From assembly GCA_001942415.1 (NCBI GenBank), contig MKJX01000171.1, forward strand, positions 1-64,000: 64,000 bases of DNA. Reading direction: 5' to 3'. Source of the DNA: Pseudonocardia sp. CNS-139 (lineage in GTDB: Bacteria > Actinomycetota > Actinomycetes > Mycobacteriales > Pseudonocardiaceae). The notes under the pieces were generated by a model. It made no database searches. It was not told the DNA's origin and saw only the letters and a program-made list of their open reading frames with translations. Position numbers and translations under genes: made by a program. Shown here piece after piece: positions 9,525 through 18,480 of the stretch (positions are counted from its first letter, which is position 1; the number at the start of each line of letters is the position of its first letter).

Positions 9525-11853
9525 ATGTTCGCCCGCATGTGTCCGGATCGGCGCGCGCGCTCCCTGCTCGACCGGCTCGCCCCGGCCCACCGGGACGGCC
9601 TCGCGCTCGTGCTCAGCTCCGCGCTCACGTCCGGTGTCGGGCTGCTCTACTGGGTCGTCGCCGCGCGCCTGTTCGATCCGGCGACGGTCGGTGTCAACTC
9701 CGTGGCCATCTCCACGATGATGCTGCTGGCCTCGGCCGCGCACCTGAACATGACCTACGCGCTGCTGCGCTTCGTGCCGGTCGCGGGCGTGCGGGCGCGG
9801 CCGCTGGTGGCCGGCGGGTACGCGGTGGGGGCCGGGGTCGCCGCCCTCGCGGGCACCGTGTTCGCGGCCGGCGCGCCCTGGTGGGCGCCCGAGCTCGTCG
9901 CGGTCGCCGGACACGGCGCGCTGGTCGCGTTCTTCGCCCTCGCCACACCGCTGTCGGCGGTATTCGTGATGAAGGACTACGTGCTCACCGGCGCCGGGCG
10001 CGCCGCCGTCGTCCCGGCATGGAACCTCGTCTTCTCGCTGCTCAAGCTCGGGCTGCTGGCCGCCGCCGCGGCGCTCGCCCTGCCCGGCGGGATCGCGGTG
10101 TCCTGGACGGTCGCGACGGCCGTCGTGGTCGTCGCCGTCAACGCCTGGCTGCTGCCGGCCGCGCTGCCCCGGTTCGGCGCGCGACGCAGGACCGGGCGGT
10201 GCCGGTGACCGCCGCGGCCATCGCCCGGTTCGTCCGCGCCGACTACGCCGGCGCCGTGTTCTGGCAGGTCGCGATGTTCGGGCTGCCCGTGGTCGTGCTC
10301 GGCCGGCTCGACGCCGTGGCCGCCGCCACCTACGGCGTGGTCTGGACGATCGCGCAGTCGCTCTACCTGGTCACGTCCGGCATGGGGCAGTCGATGGTCG
10401 CCCACGGCGCCGCCGAGCCCGGACGCGCCGAGGAGGCCCGCCGGGCGCTGGTGCGCCGTTCGCTGCGGCTCGTGGTGCCGGCGGCGGTGGTCGTCGCGGC
10501 CGGGGCGCCGCTGGTCCTGTGGGTGTTCGGCGAGCACTACGCCGAGACCGGCGCGGCCGCGCTCGCCCTGGCCGCGCTGTCCGCGATCCCCAACGTCGTG
10601 ACCGCCTCGACGGTCAGCACCGCGCGGGTGCGGCAGCGCATGGGCGTGCTGTTCGCGGTGCCCGCGTCCGTCACCGTGCTCGTCGTGACGGGGTCCTGGC
10701 TGCTCATGCCGGCGCTGGGCATCACCGCGGTCGGGCTGTCGTGGCTGCTCGCCCAGCTCGTCGTCGCGGGCGCGATCCTGCTGACCCGGGCACCGTGGCT
10801 GCCGCCGCCACTGGGCCCGAAGCTGGACACCGCACGCGCCACGCTGCTGCTGCGCCGCGTCGGGGCCGCCCCGTTCGGCGGCGCGATGACGGGATGGGCG
10901 CTGCGCGAACGGCTCTCCGGCGGCTCCACGTCGGTGGTGGTCGAGGTCGGCCCGGCCGACGGGCCGGGCGCGCTGCTCAAGGCCGCCGACACCGCACGGG
11001 GGAGCGTCGAGCTGCGCTGGCAGACCGAGGTGCTCAACCGGCTGCACACCGACCCGCGCATCCGGCACTGGGCCGTGCTCGTGCCGCGGGTGCTCTCCGA
11101 CGGCGAGGTGCGCGGCAGCTACTACGCCGTCGAGTCCCGGCTGGCCGGCGCGGTGAGCGCGGCCGGCCTCGTCGACCCGGCGCTGCGGCGGCGCCTCGCG
11201 GCCAGCGCCATCGCCACCGTCAGCGAGCTGCACCGCTGCACGTCCGAGGTCGTCCGCGTCGGCGACGACGACCTGCGCCGCTGGGTGCACGACCGGATGG
11301 CCGTCGTGCGCAGGCGGCTCCCGCCGGCGCTGCGCGCCGACGCCCGGCGCCTCGAACAGGAGCTGGCCGACGGGCTGCGCGGCCGGCGCCTCGCCGTCGG
11401 CTGGACGCACGGCGACTACGGGCCGGGCAACATCCTCACCGGTCCCGACGGGCGCGTCGTCGGGGTCGTGGACTGGTGCAACGCCGACCCGCGCGGCCTG
11501 CTCGCGCTCGACGTGATGGGCTTCCTGATCCTCTCCGGGGTGGTCGCCGAGGGCGAGCAGCTGGGCGACCTCGTGGTCCGCTGGCTCGCGCAGACCCCGC
11601 CGCCGGCGCACGACGTGGTCGCCCGGTCCCAGCGGATGCACGGCGGGGAGCTCGTCGACGAGCGGGTGCTCTGCCTGCTCGCCTGGCTGCAGCACGTCGC
11701 GCAGAGCCTGGTGAAGTCCCCGCAGTACGGGGCGAACCCGGTGTGGATGCGGCGCAACGTGCGCGCGGTGGTGCAGCAGCGCCCGCGCTGCTCGGTCCGC
11801 GTGCGCCCGTGCCGCCGGGCCCGCCCGTCACCACAGCGGGTACCCGGCAGTAA
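9525..11853 (+). CDS. Polysaccharide flippase fused to a phosphotransferase (APH-like) domain
   Basis: The first 430 residues or so carry 11-13 hydrophobic helices of the MOP/Wzx flippase type, beginning LALVLSSALTSGVGLLYWVVAARLF and resuming with AVFWQVAMFGLPVVVLGRL after a break. The last 330 residues are an aminoglycoside phosphotransferase/choline kinase-like domain with VGWTHGDYGPGNILTG (HxDxxxxN catalytic loop) and VVGVVDWCNADPRG (metal-binding Asp). The two halves share one uninterrupted frame from about 10205 to 11775, so the fusion does not depend on repairing a frameshift. Breaks occur near 10190 and 11780, both one-base losses. ATG 9525 or 9537 may be the start. It is likely involved in export and phospho-modification of a surface glycan or lipid-linked precursor, by inference. 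Confidence 0.75.
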
Positions 11854-11862
11854 CCCCGCCCG

Positions 11863-12770
11863 GTGGCCGGTCGTTCACCGGGTGTGCGCCGCCGCCGGGC
11901 CCTGTGGGCCGCCGCCCCGCTCCTGCTCGCCGCCCTCGTCGTCCCGGCCGGGTCCGCCGCCGCCGGCGAGGCCGCGTCCGTCGACCGCTACGTCGCACTG
12001 GGCGACTCGTACGCGTCCGGGCCGCTGATCCCCCTGCAGACCGGCGTGCCGGCCGGGTGCCTGCGGTCCAACCGCAACTACCCGTCGGTCGTCGCCGAGT
12101 CGCTCGGCATCCGCGCGTTCCGGGACGTGAGCTGCGGCGGTGCCGTGACGGCCGACCTGCACGGCGCGCAGCAGGTGCCGCTGGGCGTCAACCCGCCGCA
12201 GCTCGACGCGCTCGCCGCGGACACCGAGCTGGTCACGCTCACGATCGGCGGCAACGACATCGGCTTCGGCGAGATCATCGACGAGTGCACCCGCCGGTCG
12301 CCGACCCGTCCGGGCGGGGCCGCCTGCCGCGACCACTACCACGCGGGCGGCGAGGACGAGCTGGCCGCGCGGATCGCCGCCACCGCCCCGGACGTCGACG
12401 CCGCGCTCGCCGCGGTGGCCGACCGCTCCCCGGATGCGCGCGTGCTGCTCGTCGGCTACCCGGCGATCCTCCCCGACACCGGCCCCGGCTGCTTCCCCGT
12501 GGTCCCGTTCAGCCCCGGAGACGTCGCCTACCTGCGGGAGACCGAGAAGCGGCTCAACGCGATGCTCGCCGACCGGGCGGACGCGGCGGGCGTCGAGTTC
12601 GTGGACACCTACACCCCGACCATCGGGCACGACGCCTGCCGGCTGCCGGGCGCAAGTGGATCGAGGGCCTGGTGCCGACCGCCCCCGCGGCGCCCGTGCA
12701 CCCCAACGCGCTCGGCATGGCCGGCATGGCCGCCGCCGTCCTGGAGACGCTCGGCGCCGCGAGCGCCTGA
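11863..12770 (+). CDS. Secreted SGNH/GDSL hydrolase
   Basis: An N-terminal signal peptide (RRRRALWAAAPLLLAALVV...GSAAAGEA) is followed by the SGNH blocks: VALGDSYASG (nucleophile Ser), DVSCGGAVT (block II), VTLTIGGNDIGFG (Asn) and HPNALGMAGMA (catalytic His). Six cysteines suggest three disulfides, as in the Streptomyces SEST-type esterases. The frame breaks once near 12652 (GGGCG-CAAGTGG) and continues as KWIEGLVPTAPAAPVHPN to the stop at 12770. It lies 9 bp after the flippase-phosphotransferase gene and probably forms an operon with it, so the natural substrate may be an acylated or acetylated surface glycan. Confidence 0.8.
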
Positions 12771-12775
12771 CCGCA

Positions 12776-12889
12776 ACTCGCGCACACTTTTCCCGCGACT
12801 CGCGTGCACTTTTTCAGCGACTCGCGGGGCTGGGCCGGCGGCCGGCGGCCCTGGCCCCGCGAGTCGCTGGATTGGTGTGCGCGAGTCGC
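12776..12889. terminator. Composite inverted repeat between convergent genes, GCGAGTCGC family
   Basis: CAGCGACTCGCGGGG (12815-12829) pairs perfectly with 12855-12869. Outer stems pair GCGACTCGCG (12795-12804) with 12880-12889 and, alternatively, ACTCGCGCACAC (12776-12787) with 12875-12886. It fills the gap between the convergent SGNH and sigma genes. The sequence is the same family as the hairpin at 33523-33592. Confidence 0.7.
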
Positions 12890-12899
12890 GCGGTTCGGC

Positions 12900-14068
12900 T
12901 CAGGGCAGCCCGGCGCGGCGGCGGTGCAGGTGGCGGCGTTCGGTGTCGGTCGTGGCGAGGTCCAGCGCCCGGTCGTACGCGGCGCGGGCGCGGCGGCGTC
13001 GCCGAGGCGGCGCAGCAGCTCCGCACGGGTGGAGTGCAGGTAGCGGTAGCCGTCCAGGTCCAGGGCGTCGACGATCGCCAGCCCGGCCGCCGGCCCGTAC
13101 ACCTCGGCGACGGCGACGGCCCGGTTCAGCTCGACGACCGGCGACCCGGTGAGCCGGCCCAGCCGGGCGTAGAGCGCGGCGACGGAGGGCCAGTCGATCG
13201 GGTCCTCCGTCTGCAGCGCGGCGATCGCGGCCTGCACGGCGTACGGGCCGGTCGCGCCGAGCGTCACGGCGTCGTCGAGCAGCGCCCGGCCCTCCGCGAG
13301 CTGCGCGGCGTTCCAGCGGGTCCGGTCCTGGTCGGCGAGCAGGACGAGCTCGCCGTCGCGGACCCGCGCGGCGCGGCGCGAGTCGTGCAGGAGCATCAGC
13401 GCCAGCAGGGCGCCGACCTCCGGCTCGTCCGGCAGCAGCGCGCGCAGCGTGCGCCCGAGCCGGACGGCCTCGGCGGCGAGGTCGACGCGCCCGTCGCCGT
13501 AGCCCTGGTTGAAGATCAGGTAGACGACGGCGAGCACCGCCGCGAGCCGCTCCGGCAGCGTGTCCGGCCCGGGGACGGCGAACGGGATCGCCGCTGCCCG
13601 GACCTTCGTGCGGGCCCGGGTGAGCCGGCGTTTCATGGTCTCCTCGGGCACCAGGAACGCCCGCGCGATCTCCGCGGTCGAGAGGCCACCGAGCGCCCGC
13701 AGCGTGAGCGCGACGCGGGCCTCCGGCGCGAGCGCCGGGTGGCAGCACATGAACACCAGCTCCAGCCGCTCGTCCGGCACCGTCGCCGCGGGACCGCCGG
13801 ACGGCCCGGCGACCGCCGCGGCGGCGGCCAGCCGGGCCCGTTCGGCGAGGCGGCGCTCGCGGCGCAGCCGGTCGACGGCCCGGTTGCGCCCGACGGCCAC
13901 GAGCCACGCCCGCGCGTGCTCGGGCGGGCCGTCGCGCTCCCAGCGCTGCGCCGCGGCCGCGAACGCCTCCTGCGCGGCCTCCTCGGCGACGTCGACGTCG
14001 CCGCAGAACCCGACGAGCGCGGCCAGCACCCGGCCCCACTCGGCGCGGAAGACGTCCTCGAACCGCAC
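12900..14068 (-). CDS. ECF42-type RNA polymerase sigma factor (second copy)
   Basis: It starts at GTG directly after the DGPF gene stop (TAG-GTG). Region 2 shows VDVAEEAAQEAFAAAAQRW and HARAWLVAVGRNRAVDRLRR; region 4 shows RALGGLSTAEIARAFLVPEE with KRRLTRARTKVRAAAIPF. The TPR-like C-terminal extension has VYLIFNQGYGDG, DQDRTRWNAAQLAEG and SPVVELNRAVAVAEVYG. Length is about 389 residues, typical of ECF42. A one-base shift near 12990, within a GCGGCGGCG tract, moves the frame to RAAYDRALDLATTDTERRHL and the stop at 12900-12902. Only moderate similarity to the copy at 8191-9428 indicates an old duplication or separate acquisition. Confidence 0.85.
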
Positions 14069-14422
14069 CTATCGCCTCGCGGCCGGGCGTTCCCTGACGG
14101 GCCGCACCTCGACCACACCGCCGTGCCGCAGCGCGGGGATGCGCCGGGCCAGCGCGAGCGCCGCGTCCAGGTCGGGCGCCTCGACGAGGATGAACCCGCC
14201 GAGGATCTCCTTGGTGTCGGCGAACGGGCCGTCGGTGAGCATCACCTGGCCGTCGGTGAGCCGCACGGTCGTGGCGGTCTCGCCGGGTTCCAGCCGGTCG
14301 CCGTCGAGCACCTGCGGGTCGGCCATGAGCTGCAGGTAGTCGGCGGTGACGGCGGCCCGGCCGGCCTCGTCGAGATCGGCGTAGCCGGTGGGGCTCTCGT
14401 TGATCAGCAGTGCGTACCGCAT
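14069..14422 (-). CDS. DGPF-domain (YCII-like) protein
   Basis: A 117-residue protein beginning MRYALLINESPTGYADLDEA and carrying the defining motif LTDGPFADTKEILGGF at about residues 61-76, then a DLDAALALARRIPALRHGGVVEVRPV tail. It is the upstream partner of the ECF42-type sigma gene, with no intergenic base. Unlike the partner at 7859-8194, its DGPF motif is intact. Role: presumed target or co-factor of the sigma module. Confidence 0.88.
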   Translation of the reverse strand: MRYALLINESPTGYADLDEAGRAAVTADYLQLMADPQVLDGDRLEPGETATTVRLTDGQVMLTDGPFADTKEILGGFILVEAPDLDAALALARRIPALRHGGVVEVRPVRERPAARR

Positions 14423-14506
14423 GGGGTCAGCCTCCTCGTTCCGGATCGGACGTGCTGGAGACGACGTCCCGCACCGGACGGGGACAGAGCCTTGGAGTGA
14501 CGGCAG

Positions 14507-14959
14507 TCACACGGCGAGCACGTCGCTCTTCTCCAGCATGTCGAACCACTGCTCCCAGCCCTGCGCGAGCGACGTGTAGTCCGAGGGCTCGCACGGCGGC
14601 CCGGTCCAGCGGTTGGTCAGCACCACCTCGGTACGGCCCGCGCCGGCCGCGCGGAACTCGACGGTGACGGTCTCGCCGCTGATCCGGTCCTCCGGCGTCA
14701 GCCCGTGGTGCCGGAACGTGAACTCGACCAGCGCCGGCGGCTCCAGCCGCAGGTACTCGCCGGTGAAGCCGTTGACGCTGCCGTCGTCCTCGTGCAGCTC
14801 GATGCGGTAGGCGCCGCCCACGCGCACGTCGGCGTCGACGACGGTGGCGTACCAGCGGCGCATCTGGTCGGGCTCGGTCCACGCCGCGTAGAGGCGTTCG
14901 GGCGTGCCGGCCACCACCCGCCGGACGGTCAGGGTGTGCGGCACGACGTCGTCGGTCAT
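14507..14959 (-). CDS. SRPBCC (AHSA1-type) protein, co-transcribed with ArsR
   Basis: A 150-residue START/Bet v1-like protein: VPHTLTVRRVVAGTPERLYAAWTEPDQMRRWY is the standard opening, followed by VGGAYRIELHEDDG and a C-terminal SLAQGWEQWFDMLEKSDVLAV. It begins with an ATGA overlap to the stop of the upstream ArsR gene, so the two are co-translated. AHSA1-type proteins in this setting are hypothesised to bind a hydrophobic ligand. An 84-bp gap to the DGPF gene start at 14422 separates the two operons and holds no obvious signal. Confidence 0.85.
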   Translation of the reverse strand: MTDDVVPHTLTVRRVVAGTPERLYAAWTEPDQMRRWYATVVDADVRVGGAYRIELHEDDGSVNGFTGEYLRLEPPALVEFTFRHHGLTPEDRISGETVTVEFRAAGAGRTEVVLTNRWTGPPCEPSDYTSLAQGWEQWFDMLEKSDVLAV

Positions 14960-15279
14960 CGGGACTCCTCGGGGTCGACGAACGCCTCCAGGGCGTCGAG
15001 GCGGTCGTTCCAGAAGCGCTCGTAGAAGCGCAGGTGGTCGCTCGCGGCTGCGAGCGGGCGCGGTTCGAGCCGGCAGACGTGCCGGCGCCCCAGCACGGTG
15101 CGCCGCACGATCCCGGCCCGTTCCAGCACCTTGACGTGCTTGGACGCGGCGGCCAGCGAGATCGGGTGCGGCGAGGCCAGCTCGGTGACGGTGCGCTCGC
15201 CGGCCGCGAGCGTCCGGACCATCGCCCGGCGCGTCGGGTCGGCGAGGGCGTGGAAGACGGTGTCCAGTTGCTCAACCAC
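14956..15279 (-). CDS. ArsR-family transcriptional repressor
   Basis: A 107-residue winged-helix protein: LDTVFHALADPTRRAMVRTLAAGERTV, then the recognition region LAAASKHVKVLERAGIVRR and a tail FYERFWNDRLDALEAFVDP. No metal-binding CxC motif is visible, consistent with the ArsR-SRPBCC group rather than metal sensors. The GTG at 15279 is chosen because a near-perfect promoter (TTGACC-17-TATCCT on this strand) would place transcription start within a few bases of it, giving a leaderless mRNA. Its operator copies are described separately. Confidence 0.87.
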   Translation of the reverse strand: MVEQLDTVFHALADPTRRAMVRTLAAGERTVTELASPHPISLAAASKHVKVLERAGIVRRTVLGRRHVCRLEPRPLAAASDHLRFYERFWNDRLDALEAFVDPEESR

Positions 15280-15386
15280 TCGGTTGAGGATAGGGCTCGC
15301 ACCCCGAAAGGTCAACCCCTCGGTTGAGGATTGGCGGCTTGACGTTCCGGCTATCCTGAACCAGGACGTTAATTAACCGATCGGTT
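15274..15386. promoter_or_regulatory. Three AACCnnTCGGTT operators and the arsR promoter
   Basis: AACCACTCGGTT (15274-15285), AACCCCTCGGTT (15314-15325) and AACCGATCGGTT (15375-15386) are three copies of one palindromic site between two divergent ArsR genes. On the minus strand a -35 TTGACC (15315-15310) and a -10 TATCCT (15293-15288) are separated by 17 bp. One site overlaps the -35 and another lies at the start codon. The third lies 18 bp before the rightward ATG. Confidence 0.7.
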
Positions 15387-15403
15387 TCGCAGGCAGGTAG
15401 GTC

Positions 15404-15736
15404 ATGGCAGACGACCCGCTCAGCACGACGTTCGCGGCGCTGGCCGACCCCACCCGCCGCGCGATACTGGCCCGGCTCGCCGAGGGCGAGGCCACCGTGT
15501 CCGAGCTGGCCGCGCCGTTCGCGGTGAGCATGCCGGCGATCTCCAAGCACCTGAAGGTGCTGGAACGCGCCGGGCTGATCACGCGCGGCCGGTCGGCGCA
15601 GTGGCGGCCGTGCCGGCTCGACGCCCGCCCGCTCGCCGGGGTGGACGAGTGGGTGCAGCGCTACCGGGCGTACTGGGACAGCAGCTTCGACCGCCTGTCC
15701 GAGCACCTCCGCGCGATCCAGGGCGACACCCGATGA
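15404..15736 (+). CDS. ArsR-family transcriptional repressor (divergent copy)
   Basis: A 110-residue winged-helix protein: LSTTFAALADPTRRAILARLAEGEATV, recognition helix MPAISKHLKVLERAGLITR, C-terminal RYRAYWDSSFDRLSEHLRAI. It has the same architecture as the ArsR at 14956-15279 but only moderate sequence identity. Its stop overlaps the next start (ATGA at 15733). The palindrome AACCGATCGGTT lies between the presumed promoter and the ATG, as expected for autoregulation. Confidence 0.88.
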   Translation: MADDPLSTTFAALADPTRRAILARLAEGEATVSELAAPFAVSMPAISKHLKVLERAGLITRGRSAQWRPCRLDARPLAGVDEWVQRYRAYWDSSFDRLSEHLRAIQGDTR

Positions 15737-16197
15737 CGGCCGCCGAGCGCGAGCTCACGATCGTCCGCGTCCTGGACGCGCCCCGCGAGCTGGTGTTCCG
15801 GGCCTGGACCGACCCGGAGCACCTGGCCGCCTGGTTCGGCCCGCGCGGCTGCACCACCCCGCGCTCGACGGTCGCCGCCGACGTCCGGCCCGGCGGCACC
15901 TGGCGGGCCACCATGATCCGCGAGGACACCGGCGCCGAGCTGCCGACCGGCGGTTTCTACATCGAGGTCCGCGAGCCCGAACGGCTCGTCTTCACCTGGC
16001 GCGACCCGGGCGGCTCCGGCGAGGAGTCCGTCGTGACGGTCGCGCTCGCCGACCTCGGCGGCCGCACCGAGATGACGTTCCACCAGGCCGGCTTCTCGTC
16101 CGACGGCTACCGCGCCGGCGTGCACGAGGGCTGGTCGAGCTCGTTCGACCGGCTCGCCGAGCAGCTCACCGACAACCCGAGGAGGACCAGACCGTGA
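15733..16197 (+). CDS. SRPBCC (AHSA1-type) protein
   Basis: A 154-residue protein: ELTIVRVLDAPRELVFRAWTDPEHLAAWFGPRG opens the fold, followed by VRPGGTWRATMIREDTG, the conserved FTWRDPGG and a C-terminal HEGWSSSFDRLAEQL. The start ATG overlaps the ArsR stop, and its own stop overlaps the following GTG. Together with ArsR and DUF899 it forms a three-gene operon, a combination often found in actinobacteria. Confidence 0.87.
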   Translation: MTAAERELTIVRVLDAPRELVFRAWTDPEHLAAWFGPRGCTTPRSTVAADVRPGGTWRATMIREDTGAELPTGGFYIEVREPERLVFTWRDPGGSGEESVVTVALADLGGRTEMTFHQAGFSSDGYRAGVHEGWSSSFDRLAEQLTDNPRRTRP

Positions 16198-16889
16198 ACG
16201 CCCCCACCGTCACCCTGCCGCCCGTCGTCACCGCCTCCGAGTGGGCCGCCGCGACCGCCGAGCTGCGCGCGGCCGAGAAGGAGGCCACCCGCGCCCGCGA
16301 CGCCCTCGCCGCGCGCCGGCGCCGGATGCCCATGGTCGAGTTCGGGCCCTACGCCTTCGCGGGCGCGGACGGGCCGGCCACACTCGTGGACGTGTTCGAG
16401 GGCCGCCGCCAGCTGGTGGTCTACCAGTTCATGGGCGGGCCCCACCGGGGGACGGCAGCCGGCGGGGTGGGTAGGGAATGGTGCGAGGGCTGCTGCATGT
16501 TCAGCGACCAGGTCAGCCGGCTGGAGCACCTGCACGCCCGCGACACGACCCTCGCGATCGTCTCCTCCGCCCCGTACGGCGAGCTGGCCGGGCTGCGCGA
16601 GCGCATGGAGTGGCGGATGCCGTTCTACTCCAGCGCCGGCACGTCGTTCGCCGACGACTGCGGCGTGGGCGAGGACTTCGGGCTGAGCGTGTTCCTGCGC
16701 GACGGCGACCGCGTCTTCCGCACGTACTTCACCACCGGCCGGGGCGTGGAGCAGCTCGGCAGCGTGTGGAGCTTCCTCGACCTCACCCCGTTCGGCCGGC
16801 AGGAGACCTGGGAGGACACCCCGGCCGGGCGTCCGCAGTCGCCCGCGTACCACTGGTGGCACCTGCACGACGAGTACCCGGCCCGCTGA
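16194..16889 (+). CDS. DUF899 thioredoxin-like protein
   Basis: A 231-residue DUF899 protein. A coiled segment ELRAAEKEATRARDALAARRRRMPMV precedes the thioredoxin-like part with LVDVFEGRRQLVVYQFMGG, the cysteine motif EWCEGCCMFSDQV (about residues 97-109), and the C-terminal hallmark HWWHLHDEYPAR. Members are annotated as possible dithiol-disulfide oxidoreductases; no reaction is established here. Start GTG overlaps the stop of the SRPBCC gene (GTGA). No breaks. Confidence 0.85.
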   Translation: MNAPTVTLPPVVTASEWAAATAELRAAEKEATRARDALAARRRRMPMVEFGPYAFAGADGPATLVDVFEGRRQLVVYQFMGGPHRGTAAGGVGREWCEGCCMFSDQVSRLEHLHARDTTLAIVSSAPYGELAGLRERMEWRMPFYSSAGTSFADDCGVGEDFGLSVFLRDGDRVFRTYFTTGRGVEQLGSVWSFLDLTPFGRQETWEDTPAGRPQSPAYHWWHLHDEYPAR

Positions 16890-16900
16890 CCCGGGGGAGG

Positions 16901-18480
16901 TCAGCGCTGGTCGTAGCCCTCCACGACCCGCGGCTGCATCGGGAAGCGCACCGGGACGTCGCCGAAGAGCCGCCGGCCCGCGGTGACGGCCGCGGCGCGG
17001 ACGGCGTCGGCGGCGGGCTCGGCCTCCTCGGCCGGGGCGTGCAGGACGACCTCGTCGTGCTGGAAGAACACGAGCTGCGCGCGGCTCCCGCGCAGCAGCA
17101 TCCGCAGCTCGGCGAGCAGCACCAGCGCCCACTCCGCCGCGGTGGCCTGCACGACGAAGTTGCGGGTGAACCGGCCGCGGGCGCGCGCCGCCGCGGGCTG
17201 CTCGTGGCCCGGGCGGGCCGGCGGGCAGGTGCGGCCCAGGTGCGAGCGCACGAGCCGGCCCTCCTCGCGCGCGGGCCGCGTCGTCGACGTAGGCCATCGC
17301 CGCCGGGAACCGCGTGCGCAGCGTCGCGAGCAGCACCCCGGCCCCGCCGGACGTCTGCCCGTACATGGCCGAGAGCAGCGCGAGCTTGGCCTTGGCGCGG
17401 TCGCCGTCGAAGTCGCGGGCGGCCAGCGCGGTGTAGAGGTCCTCGTCGCCGGGGGCGAGCGCGTGGTCGCCGGAGAGCGCGGCGAGCATCCGCGGCTCCA
17501 GCTGGGCGGCGTCCGCGACGACGAGCCGCCAGCCCGGGTCGCCCGGACGGCGGCGCGCACGGCCTTCGGGATCTGCAGCGCACCGCCACCGCGGGTGGCC
17601 CACCGCCCGGAGACGACCCCGCCGACGACGTACTCCGGCCGAACCGGCCCTCGTGCACCCAGGTGCGCAGCCACGCCCAGCCGTGCGCGGCGTGCAGCCG
17701 GGCCAGCTCCTTGTACGCGAGCAGCGGCTCGACGGCCGGGTGGTCGACCTGTCTGAGCTCCCAGGACCGGGTGGTCCGCAGCTCGTGGCCGGCGCGGGCG
17801 AACGCGCGCAGCACCTCGGCGGGGGAGTCCGGGTTGAGCGGGCGCCCGAACGCGTCGGACACGGCGTCGGCGAGCGCGGCGAGCTTGGGCGGGCGGCCGC
17901 CGGGCAGCGGGCGCGGGCCGAGCAGGTCGACGAGCAGCCGGTCGTGCACGTCGGCCCGCCAGGGCAGGCCGGCGGCCGTCATCTCCTCGGCCACGAGCAT
18001 CCCGGCCGACTCCGCGGTGGCGAGCAGCCGCATCCCGGCCGGCCCGGCGGCCAGCGCGCGCTGCTGGGCCGCGTGCACGGCGACGACGCCGGCCAGCTCG
18101 TCGGTGGCCGGGCCGGCGTCGAAGAGCGCGAGCGGGCCGTCGTCGACGGCCGGCGGGTCGGGATCGGGCGTGCGGCCCTGCAGGCGGGCGAGCGCCGCGG
18201 CCAGGCCGTGCGGCTGCCCGAAGTGCCCGTCGGCCGCCACCATCAGGCCCTCGACCAGCTCGACGTCGTGCGCGCGGGCCACGTCCGCACCCGTGGCGAG
18301 CAGGCGCCGGTAGGCCCGGGCACGCGCGAACACCCACCGGGGCGCGTGCGCCCGTTCCAGCGCGGCGACGGCGGCCGGGCCCGCGACGGGCTCGGGCGGG
18401 CCGAGCGGCGTGCCGTGGTCGTCGAGCCGCTGCAGCCGGGCCGGCCCGTCGCGCGGCCCGGGGTCGAACGCGACTCTCAC
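16901..18480 (-). CDS. Bifunctional 3'-5' exonuclease-like / family A DNA polymerase
   Basis: An actinobacterial short PolI-like protein of about 525 residues. The N-terminal 200 residues resemble the degenerate exonuclease domain. The polymerase palm/fingers show ELARLHAAHGWAWLRTWV, motif A as DAAQLEPRML (DYSQIELR in PolI), the O-helix region DRAKAKLALLSAMYGQTSGG, and motif C as FFQHDEVVLHA. Frame breaks near 17630 (TTC[C]GGCC), 17545 and 17275 split it into four pieces, all plausible one-base losses. The GTG start overlaps the stop of the upstream CrtU-like gene. It may act in lesion bypass or stationary-phase repair; this is inference. Confidence 0.8.
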
